Both the position numbers and the translations under genes were made by a program. From JABJGO01 sp963921245 (GTDB lineage: Bacteria; Pseudomonadota; Alphaproteobacteria; Rhodospirillales; Casp-alpha2): 64,000 bases of DNA. Below are positions 23,872 to 32,306 of the stretch, piece after piece. The notes under the pieces are model-generated. The model was not told the origin of the DNA, ran no database searches, and saw only the letters and a list, made by a program, of their open reading frames with translations. The stretch is from positions 1,302,001 through 1,366,000 of the forward strand of contig CAWUEY030000001.1 in assembly GCA_963921245.4 (NCBI GenBank), given 5' to 3'. Every line of letters begins with the position of its first letter. Positions within the stretch are counted from its first letter, which is position 1.

Positions 23872-25284
23872 ATGGAACCCGTCAACGAACAAGCGGAGCC
23901 GCCATCTGTCGACGACGACGGATTGCGGTCATATGAGCTGGAGGCCGGGCAGGTCGACGACATCCTGGATGCCCTGAACAACGGAGACCATGCCCGTGTT
24001 CGCCTTCTGTGCCAGTCGCTGCACTATTCGGATATCGCCGATCTTCTGGAGTGGTTGAGCACGGCAGACCGGCTCCGCCTGATTGACGTTCTGGGTGACG
24101 CGTTTGATTCCGATGCACTCGCCGAACTGGATGACACTGTTCGGGACGAAATTCTCGAATACTGGGGCCTCGAAAACCTGGTTCAGGCGGTCACCGAGTT
24201 GGACAGTGATGATGCCGTCGATCTGATCGAAGACCTAGATGAGGAAGAGCAGCGCAAGGTCCTCGATGCCATGCCGGCGGAAGGGCGAACCTTTATCGAG
24301 GAGAGCCTTAAGTATCCCGAAGACAGCGCCGGTCGGTTGATGCAACGGGAACTGGTGTTTGTGCCGGAATTCTGGTCGGTGGGTGAAACCATCGATTTCA
24401 TGCGCCAGTCGGCCGATGACGCCCCGGAGTCCCTGCCCGAGGCATTTTACGATATTTATGTCGTCGATCCGGCCCATCGTCCCATCGGTGCGGTGTCGCT
24501 GTCAAGTCTGTTGCGAAACCGGCGTCCCGTAAGTGTCACCGATATTATGTGGAGGGAAATGCATATTATCCCCGTGACAACGGACCAGGAAGACGTGGCC
24601 TATCTGTTCCGGCAACGGGACCTTGTTTCAGCCCCTGTGGTGGATGACAGTGGCCGGCTGGTCGGGGCCATTACCATTGATGACGTGGTGGATGTGATCG
24701 ACGACGAGCATGAAGAGGACATGATGCTGCTCGCCGGTGTGGGGGAGGACGACCTTTACGATGCTGCGATCGATACCACCAGGTCCCGTTTTACGTGGCT
24801 TGCGGTGAACCTGCTCACAGCCATTCTGGCCTCCATGGTCATCAGTGTTTTTGAGGCGACCATCGAAAAAGTGGTCGCGCTCGCTATCCTTATGCCCATT
24901 GTTGCCTCCATGGGTGGGAATGCGGCGACGCAAACACTGACCGTGGCTGTTCGGGGTTTGGCGACCAAGGAACTGACGGCAACCAATGCCAGGCGCATTA
25001 TCTCCAAGGAACTCATGGTTGGTGTGATCAACGGTCTGTTATTTGCGGTGATCGCCGGTGCCCTGGCGTGGTGGTGGTTTGATGATAAGGCTCTCGGTGT
25101 CGTGATCGCCCTCGCCATGATCGTCAACATGCTCGTTGCCGGGCTCGCCGGAACCACGGTGCCACTTATGTTGGAAAGATTTGGTGTCGATCCGGCAATC
25201 GCGTCCAGTGTGTTCGTCACGACCGTCACCGATGTGGTTGGCTTCTTTGCCTTTTTGGGCCTCGCGGCCATCATCCTGCTATAG
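23872..25284 (+). CDS. mgtE: Magnesium transporter MgtE
   Basis: MgtE is a dimeric Mg2+ channel gated by cytosolic magnesium. The 470-residue product has the N-terminal superhelical domain (about 40-150, LNNGDHARVRLLCQSLHYSDIADLLEWL), two CBS domains (about 155-285, YVVDPAHRPIGAVSL and SAPVVDDSGRLVGAITIDDVVD) and five membrane helices (about 310-470) with PIVASMGGNAATQTL and the MERFGVDP-like segment LERFGVDPA. I start at ATG 23872, next to GGAG; a GTG at 23737 would add 45 residues coded partly by tandem repeats. Confidence 0.95.
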   Translation: MEPVNEQAEPPSVDDDGLRSYELEAGQVDDILDALNNGDHARVRLLCQSLHYSDIADLLEWLSTADRLRLIDVLGDAFDSDALAELDDTVRDEILEYWGLENLVQAVTELDSDDAVDLIEDLDEEEQRKVLDAMPAEGRTFIEESLKYPEDSAGRLMQRELVFVPEFWSVGETIDFMRQSADDAPESLPEAFYDIYVVDPAHRPIGAVSLSSLLRNRRPVSVTDIMWREMHIIPVTTDQEDVAYLFRQRDLVSAPVVDDSGRLVGAITIDDVVDVIDDEHEEDMMLLAGVGEDDLYDAAIDTTRSRFTWLAVNLLTAILASMVISVFEATIEKVVALAILMPIVASMGGNAATQTLTVAVRGLATKELTATNARRIISKELMVGVINGLLFAVIAGALAWWWFDDKALGVVIALAMIVNMLVAGLAGTTVPLMLERFGVDPAIASSVFVTTVTDVVGFFAFLGLAAIILL

Positions 25285-25500
25285 AGTATGGCCTAAGGCC
25301 CCGGGAGCCATCATTCCTGCCCTGGCCGATCAGCAAACCGGTATGGCGGCAACTCTATGCCATCAAGTCACCCGGCGGGATCAGGGTTGCAGCGCGGCGG
25401 CAAGAAACAGGAGGGGAAACCCGGCGCACTTTCGACACGTTTGCTATTGCCGATGTTGCGTCCCACGGCAGAAAAAGCCTTGTCGGTTTGCGCCGTTGCC

Positions 25501-25547
25501 CGTATGGAATAAGGCCCGTATGGAATAAGACTCGTAAGGAATAAAAT
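25501..25547 (+). repeat. 16-bp tandem repeat, three copies, ending at a start codon
   Basis: Units begin at 25501, 25517 and 25533: CGTATGGAATAAGGCC, CGTATGGAATAAGACT and CGTAAGGAATAAAATA. The third contains the AAGGA Shine-Dalgarno of the gene at 25548. The first two each hold a minimal ATG-GAA-TAA frame, while in the third the ATG has become AAG. Confidence 0.85.
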
Positions 25548-26159
25548 ATGAGCGATCCCATTGATTTCTATTTCGACTTTTCCTCACCGTACGGATATTT
25601 CGCCGCCCAGGGTCTGGAAAAGGTGGTCGCACCGTTTGACCGCATCGTTCGCTGGCACCCCATTCTGATTGGCGTCGTCATGCAGAAAACCGGCGCGGAG
25701 CCGCTGGCCAACGTCCCCATGAAAGGTGACTACATGGCCCGCGATTGCGAACGGCTGGCGCGTTTTATGGACGTTCCCTGGCAAATACCCGAACCGTTTC
25801 CGGTTTCTACCGTAACTGCCGCGCGCGCTTTCTATGGCCTGGAACAGAAAGATGGTGGCGACCAGACCCGCGCTGTTGCCTTCGCAAAGCAGGTGTATCG
25901 CGCATATTTCGCTGCGGGGCAGAATATCTCGGACACATCTGTTGTTGGCGAAGTGCTGACATCGGTTAGTGGTGGCGATACAAACATTGAGCACATGGTT
26001 TCTGACCCGTCGGTAAAGGCCCGCCTCCGTGCAGAGATTGAAACATCCATGGAAAGAGGTGTTTTCGGCTCGCCTTTCGTGCTTGTTGATGATGAACCTT
26101 TCTGGGGCGCAGATCGTTTCTGGATGATCAAAAGATGGCTGAAACGGGGAGGGTGGTAG
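25548..26159 (+). CDS. DsbA-like 2-hydroxychromene-2-carboxylate isomerase family protein
   Basis: The 203-residue protein belongs to the kappa-class GST/DsbA-like group that includes 2-hydroxychromene-2-carboxylate isomerase of naphthalene breakdown. It starts IDFYFDFSSPYGYFAA, where the Ser-Ser-Pro replaces the CxxC of true DsbA, as in the isomerase. Later motifs are SMERGVFGSPFVLVDDEPFWGADR with the cis-Pro. No aromatic-degradation genes are nearby, so the substrate is unknown. ATG 25548 follows AAGGA. DUF1489 begins 3 bases after its stop. Confidence 0.85.
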   Translation: MSDPIDFYFDFSSPYGYFAAQGLEKVVAPFDRIVRWHPILIGVVMQKTGAEPLANVPMKGDYMARDCERLARFMDVPWQIPEPFPVSTVTAARAFYGLEQKDGGDQTRAVAFAKQVYRAYFAAGQNISDTSVVGEVLTSVSGGDTNIEHMVSDPSVKARLRAEIETSMERGVFGSPFVLVDDEPFWGADRFWMIKRWLKRGGW

Positions 26160-26162
26160 GTT

Positions 26163-26600
26163 TTGACGGTACACCTGATCAAGCTGTGTGTGGGTGTCGA
26201 TGAGGTGTCTCAGCTTCGCGACTGGCAACTGAAACGCGCAGAAAAGGCGAAATCACAGGGCGTACCGTATGAACCGCGTCATGTAACACGAAATACGCCA
26301 AGACGCGCAGACGAGGTTCTTGATGGCGGTTCTCTCTATTGGGTGATCAAACGATTCATACAGGTGCGCCAGAGAATTGTACGTATTGAGCCGGTGACGC
26401 GCGATGACGGGCAAGCGGCGTGTGCGCTGGTCCTCGACCCCGTGCTGGTAGAAACCAGACCTTATCCGCACCGGGCCTTTCAGGGCTGGCGTTATTTAAC
26501 GGAACCCGATGCGCCGCCTGATAAGTCTCTGGTTTCCGGCGACGGGGAAACCCTTCCAGACCTTATGAAAGCTGAATTGCGCGACCTTGGTCTTCTCTAG
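26163..26600 (+). CDS. DUF1489 family protein
   Basis: This 145-residue protein matches the DUF1489 pattern conserved in alphaproteobacteria: MTVHLIKLCVGVDEV at the start, VTRNTPRRADEVLDGGSLYWVIKR, VLVETRPYPHRAFQGWRYL. The start is TTG at 26163, directly after the previous stop; no ATG fits the conserved N-terminus. It has no signal peptide or membrane segment. Function is unknown. Its close spacing suggests co-transcription with the isomerase-like gene. Confidence 0.85.
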   Translation: MTVHLIKLCVGVDEVSQLRDWQLKRAEKAKSQGVPYEPRHVTRNTPRRADEVLDGGSLYWVIKRFIQVRQRIVRIEPVTRDDGQAACALVLDPVLVETRPYPHRAFQGWRYLTEPDAPPDKSLVSGDGETLPDLMKAELRDLGLL

Positions 26601-26670
26601 AGTCAATTGACAGCCCAAACGGAGTATGACTTATTGGCTTTACTGTAGACTAAGAACGAAAAGACCTCCC

Positions 26671-26919
26671 ATGATTGGCGAACGAGTAAAACACTTCCGA
26701 ATCCAACGCGGCATGACGCAGCAGGAATTGGCCGATAGAGCCGGAACAGAAACGTCGCGAATTTGCCGGGTCGAAAAGGGCGGGCACGAAAACATGCAAG
26801 TCGGCAACCTGATTCGATTGGCCGAGGCCCTGGAAGTGCACCCCGGTGAATTAATCGCAGAGTATGAACCTGAACCGGAAGCCAAGGGATTTTTCCAGCG
26901 CGTGTTTTCTTTAGGATGA
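26671..26919 (+). CDS. XRE-family helix-turn-helix regulator, small
   Basis: The 82-residue protein is essentially one HTH_3 domain: IGERVKHFRIQRGMTQQELADRAGTETSRICRVEKGG with the recognition helix around residues 27-38, then LAEALEVHPGEL. The tail is acidic (EPEPEAKG). The start is ambiguous: ATG 26671 gives the canonical domain but lacks a Shine-Dalgarno; an in-frame ATG at 26626 has GGAG just upstream and adds 15 residues. A TTGACA lies at 26607. No obvious target operator was found. It stands between DUF1489 and a convergent regulator. Confidence 0.8.
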   Translation: MIGERVKHFRIQRGMTQQELADRAGTETSRICRVEKGGHENMQVGNLIRLAEALEVHPGELIAEYEPEPEAKGFFQRVFSLG

Positions 26920-27002
26920 CCACTACGCCGGAAAGAGTTGGGACGAGGGCCGGACAAACGTCAACCGCGGATGCTGTAACGGGCCTGAAGCGAAAAAAGG
27001 GG

Positions 27003-27539
27003 CTAACGGCGGGGTGTAAAGGACTTTAACCAGCTGAGACGGCTTTCCAGAAGATCGATATCGTGGTCGAGCCAACCGTTCAAGTTTCCCGGTTTTTGCT
27101 CAACCACCGCCTTCAGTTCCATCAATCTGTCGCGTTCATTTTCTACAAATGCTTGCAGAATTTCGATCTGCGCCGTTTGGTCAACCGTATCCAGATGGTG
27201 AAGAAACCGGAACTTGAGCGTTATCAGAAGTTTGTTCAACTCTGTTGCGCCCATACGCAAGGGTGCGGTCAGGAGCGCCTTCAAGGCCAGGATACCGGCA
27301 TCGGTAATGGAGACGTTGGCGGCTTCAATGTCCTGTGTGTCTTCAACAGCAATCAACCCTTCATAGCGAAGAAGTTCGATGGATGGTGCCATGACATCCA
27401 GAGACGGTCCGATAACCATGGCCATAAAGTGCCTGATCGAACGCGCAAGATCACCGTAGGTCATGTCGCTATCGGCGAGCGTACCGAGAGCACACACCCG
27501 AACAGCTTCTTTTGGGGTTAGTGTGTTGTCTGTAAACAT
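27003..27539 (-). CDS. Uncharacterised PadR-like winged-helix protein
   Basis: The 178-residue protein looks like a PadR-type regulator. The N-terminal part (about 10-90) has TYGDLARSIRHFMA, IELLRYEGLIAVE and ITDAGILALKALL, the pattern of a winged helix with its wing; the C-terminal part (95-178) is helical and could form the dimerising region. It lacks strong PadR signature residues, so the family is tentative. It converges on the XRE gene and reads the same way as hemA, 67 bases downstream of hemA's end. Confidence 0.5.
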   Translation of the reverse strand: MFTDNTLTPKEAVRVCALGTLADSDMTYGDLARSIRHFMAMVIGPSLDVMAPSIELLRYEGLIAVEDTQDIEAANVSITDAGILALKALLTAPLRMGATELNKLLITLKFRFLHHLDTVDQTAQIEILQAFVENERDRLMELKAVVEQKPGNLNGWLDHDIDLLESRLSWLKSFTPRR

Positions 27540-27606
27540 ATCAAATCAAGCATAAGGGTAATATGTCACCAGGTCATCAATACTTTAACACAAGCACGCT
27601 GTTTCA

Positions 27607-28818
27607 CTACGCAACGGCACGCAAGCCGTGAAATGACCATACTTCGATCATCGCACCGAGCAGCTCATCAAAATCCCTGTCTGAATGAAGTGGCGTTGGT
27701 GTAAACCGAAGGCGTTCGGTGCCACGGGGCACCGTGGGGTAGTTGATAGGCTGGACATATATACCGTGCACATCAAGCAGACGATCTGACAGGCTTTTGC
27801 AAAGCACAGGGTCGCCTATATGAACCGGAACGATGTGAGACTCTGACGGCATCACCGGGAAGTGCGCCCGCGTGAGCGTATTCTTGAGTGTACTCGCTCT
27901 CTCCTGGTGCTGATCGCGCAACTCCGGATGCGCCCTGACATGGCGAATACTGGCAAGACCGGCGGCGGCAACGGCTGGCGGCATGGAGGTGGAAAAAATA
28001 AAACCGGTGCCATAGGAACGGATAAAATCACAAAAGGCAGAGCTGCCGGCAATATAGCCGCCGACAACGCCAAACCCTTTGGCCAGGGTGCCCTGGATAA
28101 TATCCAATCGCTCCATAACCCCGTCGCGTTGAGCTACACCGGCACCCTCAACACCATACAGACCAACCGCGTGAACCTCGTCGATGAATGTCAGCGCGTT
28201 ATATTTGTCGGCGAGATCACAAAACGCCGCAATCGGCGCCATGTCCCCGTCCATGGAATAAAGGGACTCAAAGGCAATGAGTTTTGCTCGGTCCAGAGGT
28301 TCATTCTTTAGAATTTCCTCCAGGTGTTCGACGTCGTTGTGTCGAAAGATCATACGCTCAGCCTTTGAGTGACGTATCCCTTCAATCATCGAATTGTGAT
28401 TTGAGGAGTCTGAAAAAATGATGCAGTCCGGCATCATGGCACCGAGGGTGCTAAGGGTTGTCATGTTTGCGACCCAGCCAGAGCCAAAGATTAGGGCCGC
28501 CTCTTTTTTGTGCAAGTCCGCCAGTTCATTTTCCAAAAGGATATGATAGTGATTGGTTCCGGCAATGTTGCGCGTTCCGCCCGCCCCCGCACCACATTTG
28601 TTGATGGCGTGGTGCATGGCTTCGAGAACAACGGGATGTTGACCCATCCCCAGGTAATCATTGGAACACCATACACGGACATCGTGAACATCATTGTCAC
28701 GATAATTTTGCGCTGCCGGGAAACGGCCCGCGCACCGCTCCAGATCGGCAAAAACGCGATATCGTCCTTCTTCCCGAAGGTCATTCAATCGATCATAAAA
28801 GAACTGCTGGTAATCCAT
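27607..28818 (-). CDS. hemA: 5-aminolevulinate synthase (C4 pathway)
   Basis: ALAS condenses glycine and succinyl-CoA to 5-aminolevulinate, the first step of haem synthesis in alphaproteobacteria and mitochondria. The 403-residue protein has CSNDYLGMGQHP, GAGAGGTRNIAGTNHYH, FIDEVHAVGLYG and the PLP lysine about Lys247 in GTLAKGFGVVGGY, then PTPLHSD near the end. ATG 28818 is preferred to an ATG twelve codons upstream that overlaps the previous gene. It is the last gene of a minus-strand run after the aminotransferase. Confidence 0.93.
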   Translation of the reverse strand: MDYQQFFYDRLNDLREEGRYRVFADLERCAGRFPAAQNYRDNDVHDVRVWCSNDYLGMGQHPVVLEAMHHAINKCGAGAGGTRNIAGTNHYHILLENELADLHKKEAALIFGSGWVANMTTLSTLGAMMPDCIIFSDSSNHNSMIEGIRHSKAERMIFRHNDVEHLEEILKNEPLDRAKLIAFESLYSMDGDMAPIAAFCDLADKYNALTFIDEVHAVGLYGVEGAGVAQRDGVMERLDIIQGTLAKGFGVVGGYIAGSSAFCDFIRSYGTGFIFSTSMPPAVAAAGLASIRHVRAHPELRDQHQERASTLKNTLTRAHFPVMPSESHIVPVHIGDPVLCKSLSDRLLDVHGIYVQPINYPTVPRGTERLRFTPTPLHSDRDFDELLGAMIEVWSFHGLRAVA

Positions 28819-28840
28819 AAACCGGAGCCCAAATTTCAGA

Positions 28841-30241
28841 TTATCGAAATGCAAACGAGGATATCAAACCTTCGGAACGCGCCCACCCGGTCGTATCGTC
28901 CAACGCCTTGTCGAATGCAACCAGTATTTCAGAAATCTCTTCCTCATTCACGATAAGCGGTGGGCAAAAGGCTACCGTATCGCCAAGCGCACGAACGACC
29001 AGGCCATGCTCTCTGGCGCGTGCCGCGGCATAGGCCCCAACGCCAGCTTTCGGATCAAACGCTTCCCGCGTGTCTTTGTTTGCAACCAGCTCCACACCGG
29101 CCAATAGACCACAGCCACGGACTTCACCAACCAATTCTCTTTCCGCGAACTGTGCCAGACCATCAAGCAACACAGGAGAAACCCGGTTCACATGTCCGAC
29201 GATATCGCGCTCCTCATAAATCTTGAGCGTTTCCAGGGCCACGGCGGCGCTAACCGGGTGTCCGCCAAATGTGGAGCCATGTCCGAACACCCCGAGCTTT
29301 TCACTCTCCGTAACAAGGCCCTGGTAAATCCTGTCGGAAATCATCAAGGCAGAGATTGGCAAGTAGGCCGATGACAACTGCTTTGCCGTGGAAACCAGGT
29401 CAGGCTGAATGCCAACCGTCTGACTGCCCCACATGTTTCCGGTGCGACCCAATCCATTGATGACTTCATCTGCCATCATCAGAACGTCATATTCACGCAA
29501 AACAGCCTGAATTTTTTCAAAGTAGGTGGCGGGCGGTACAATGACCCCACCGGCACCCATGATCGGTTCGGCAATAAAGGCGGCGACCGTATCCGGATCT
29601 TCTTCCAAAATCATTTTTTCCAGATTGGCGGCGCACCGGGTCGCAAAGTCTTCTTCGCTCTCACCCTCGATACCGTTTCGATAGAAGTGCGGACAATCCG
29701 TATGTTTGATCCGATCGATAGGGAGATCAAAATCGGCATGAAGATGGGGCAATCCAGTCATGCTGGCGGCGGCTACAGTGACCCCATGATAGCCCCGTAG
29801 ACGGGCGATGATTTTCTTCTTTTCGGGCCTGCCGATGGCGTTGTGATAATACCAGATCAGCTTTACCGCCAGGTCAGTGGCTTCAGAACCGGAGTTTGCA
29901 AACAGCACCCTGGACATGCCCTCAGGCGCCACGGAAATCAGTTTTTCACAGAGATCAATGACGGTATCCGCGGCCATGTGGGCAAAGCCATGACAGTAGG
30001 GCAGTTTCCGCAGTTCACGCGTTGCCGCCTCTATGAGGCGTTCTTCGCCATAACCAAGGCCGGTGCACCACAATCCGGAAAGCCCCTCGATGTAACCCCG
30101 ACCATTTTCATCGTAGACCCGAACGCCTTCGGCGCGCGTAATGATAAACGGACCGACATCCTCATGGGTTTTGAGATTTGTGTAACCATGGACGTGATGG
30201 GCGATGTCGCGGCTGGCGGCGGAATTGCCGGGGTGTTTCAT
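28841..30241 (-). CDS. Class III (omega) aminotransferase
   Basis: This PLP enzyme of about 466 residues belongs to the beta-alanine/taurine/putrescine:pyruvate aminotransferase group. It shows DENGRGYIEGLSGLWCTGLGYG, ANSGSEATDLAVKL, RLRGYHGVTVAAASMTG, MMADEVINGLGRTG and the PLP lysine in VSTAKQLSSAYLPISA, followed by GHGSTFGGHPVSAAVALE. ATG 30241 has GGAG 7 bases upstream; the ATG two codons earlier is too close to it. It is 22 bases upstream of hemA, so joint expression is likely. Substrate unknown. Confidence 0.88.
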   Translation of the reverse strand: MKHPGNSAASRDIAHHVHGYTNLKTHEDVGPFIITRAEGVRVYDENGRGYIEGLSGLWCTGLGYGEERLIEAATRELRKLPYCHGFAHMAADTVIDLCEKLISVAPEGMSRVLFANSGSEATDLAVKLIWYYHNAIGRPEKKKIIARLRGYHGVTVAAASMTGLPHLHADFDLPIDRIKHTDCPHFYRNGIEGESEEDFATRCAANLEKMILEEDPDTVAAFIAEPIMGAGGVIVPPATYFEKIQAVLREYDVLMMADEVINGLGRTGNMWGSQTVGIQPDLVSTAKQLSSAYLPISALMISDRIYQGLVTESEKLGVFGHGSTFGGHPVSAAVALETLKIYEERDIVGHVNRVSPVLLDGLAQFAERELVGEVRGCGLLAGVELVANKDTREAFDPKAGVGAYAAARAREHGLVVRALGDTVAFCPPLIVNEEEISEILVAFDKALDDTTGWARSEGLISSFAFR

Positions 30242-30361
30242 ATGCATTCTCCGTCCCCTTTGCGGGGTTATGCAGGTTGGATTGAGCGAGAGCGTACCAT
30301 ATACCCTATTTTATGGGATGGAAATTATCTGGCTCCGTTTTGAATTCATTGCTACGGCAGC

Positions 30362-31291
30362 TCACTCAACGGCTTTGTTTTTTCTCGGGTCCAATGCTTC
30401 CCGAAGTGAGTCACCGAGGAAGTTGAAGCTGATAACAGTCAGGAAAATCAGGAAACCCGGGTAGAATGCCAAAGCGGGGGCTTCCCAGATCAATTCCTGT
30501 GCATTTGTCAATAAATTGCCCCAGCTTGGGGTGGGAGGTTGAATGCCGAGACCAAGAAAGCTCAAAGCTGATTCAAGAAGAATGATATTGCCGATTGCCA
30601 GGGTTGTGGAAACGATAATGGGTGATGTCAAGTTGGGAAGAATGTGAACAGCCATAATTCTTGCCGGCGTTGCTCCCTGGGCTTCCGCCGCCAATACGAA
30701 AGGTTGCTCGCGCAGAGACAACGTACTGGCCCGTACCAATCTTGCTGTGGTGGTCCATCCGAACAGAACAACAATCGTGATAATTCGAACGAGGCTTATG
30801 TATTCATGGCTCGCAAATGTGTTCGATAAACCAAGTTCGCCCAGGTCGATGGCCGCCAGAACAATGAGAACAGGAAGCAATGGAAGGGCAATCACAATGT
30901 CCGTAAACCGCATCAGGACGGCATCCAGGCGACCACCAAAATAACCGGCTGTCAGGCCAAGTACCGTCCCCAGTATCGCCGCGAACCCTGCGGCAACCAT
31001 GCCAATGAAGAGGGATATCTGACCACCATGGAGCAATCGGGATAACACATCTCGACCCAGCTCATCTGTACCCAGGGGATTGGATAATGAAGGGCCAGCG
31101 AAACGATTTAAAAGGTCAACCTGATCAGGGCTTATATTGAAGACAAAATTGTAGAGAGGCGCCAGTGCTGACGCGGCTATCAGACAGACGATAATGGCGA
31201 TACTCACGACTCCAAGAGGGCGGTTCTGAAACTGCTGCACCCACAATGCCTTGGGCGGGCTTTGCTTGTATGGAATAGAGCTGGAATTCAC
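30362..31291 (-). CDS. Oligopeptide-type ABC transporter permease (DppC/OppC family)
   Basis: An inner-membrane permease of 309 residues with about six helices. The N-terminal OppC region has NPLGTDELGRDVLSRLLHGGQISLFIG, and the EAA loop is AAEAQGATPARIMAVHILPN. The closing LGDSLREALDPRKNK is typical. The start is GTG 31291, overlapping the upstream permease stop (GTGA) with AGGAGG just before it; the longer frame lacks such a site. Works with the adjacent permease and binding protein. ATPase genes are not in the cluster. Confidence 0.9.
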   Translation of the reverse strand: MNSSSIPYKQSPPKALWVQQFQNRPLGVVSIAIIVCLIAASALAPLYNFVFNISPDQVDLLNRFAGPSLSNPLGTDELGRDVLSRLLHGGQISLFIGMVAAGFAAILGTVLGLTAGYFGGRLDAVLMRFTDIVIALPLLPVLIVLAAIDLGELGLSNTFASHEYISLVRIITIVVLFGWTTTARLVRASTLSLREQPFVLAAEAQGATPARIMAVHILPNLTSPIIVSTTLAIGNIILLESALSFLGLGIQPPTPSWGNLLTNAQELIWEAPALAFYPGFLIFLTVISFNFLGDSLREALDPRKNKAVE

Positions 31292-32253
31292 CGGGAACCT
31301 CCTGCCAGGCGAATGCGCGGATCGAGACAAACATAGGCCCCGTCGGCCAAAAGGTTGCCCAGCAATGTCATTGCTGTGGCCAGGAGCAGGGCAATGAGCG
31401 CAAGGTTGAAATCATTTCCCATAATGGAGTCAAAAATGAGTTTTCCCATGCCCGGATAAGCGAAAATCATTTCCGTGATCAAGGCACCGGAAAACAGTGC
31501 GCCAAAATCCAGGGCGACAACAGTGATGACCGGTAGCATGGCATTTCTGAGAGCATGGCCGAGAACCACCCGCGAAGGGGAAAGACCTTTTGCTTGCGCG
31601 GTCCTAATGAAATCCTGGCGAAGGACATCGATCATCGCCGCGCGCATGTAACGGGTATGGCTGCCGACGCTCGCAATGGTCAAACTGACAATCGGCAACA
31701 CGAAATATCTGGCGCTTTCCCAGAGAGAAGACGCCTCGACAGTTCCCATTCCCCCGGCTGGCAGGATACGCAAGATCACGGAAAAAAGGATTATGAGCAA
31801 AATCGCGAGCCAGAAGGGCGGAATTGATATCCCCGCAAATGCCGCAAAGTTGATTAGATGATCCAAACGGCGATTTTGATGATAAGCAGCAAATACCCCC
31901 GAGAAAATGCCGATGCACACCGACAATCCGAAACTCAGACCGAGAAGAATTGCCGTGGATTGGAGGGCAGGAGAGATGACATCAAATACCGGTTTTGCGT
32001 GAATTCGCGAGTATCCAAAATCTCCGCTCAGAGCAGCACTCGCCCAATTGACATAGCGCTGCCATAGAGGCTGGTCCAGTCCATGGAGTTTCCGTAAGCG
32101 TTCGGCATCTTCGCTCGTCACATCGGGATTGGCCGATATCATCAAATCAATAGGGTCACCCGGCATCAATCCGATAAGAACAAAGATGACGAACGACATG
32201 GCGGCAAGCACGCCAGCCGCCTGAAGTATTCGAATGGTTGTGTACGGGATCAC
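31288..32253 (-). CDS. Oligopeptide-type ABC transporter permease (DppB/OppB family)
   Basis: A 321-residue inner-membrane permease. The N-terminus is a long hydrophobic helix ending in GLMPGDPIDLMI; LRKLHGLDQPLWQRYVNWASAALSGDFGYS is the DppB signature. The EAA loop appears in FIRTAQAKGLSPSRVVLGHALRNAMLPV, and the C-terminus ends DPRIRLAGG. The start is GTG 32253. It lies 53 bases downstream of the substrate-binding protein gene and overlaps the DppC-type gene by 4 bases. Confidence 0.9.
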   Translation of the reverse strand: MIPYTTIRILQAAGVLAAMSFVIFVLIGLMPGDPIDLMISANPDVTSEDAERLRKLHGLDQPLWQRYVNWASAALSGDFGYSRIHAKPVFDVISPALQSTAILLGLSFGLSVCIGIFSGVFAAYHQNRRLDHLINFAAFAGISIPPFWLAILLIILFSVILRILPAGGMGTVEASSLWESARYFVLPIVSLTIASVGSHTRYMRAAMIDVLRQDFIRTAQAKGLSPSRVVLGHALRNAMLPVITVVALDFGALFSGALITEMIFAYPGMGKLIFDSIMGNDFNLALIALLLATAMTLLGNLLADGAYVCLDPRIRLAGGSR

Positions 32254-32306
32254 GGTGCCGGGCTTTGTTACTCGGTGGGATATATGGTTTCAGGGAACCA
32301 GGGAAC

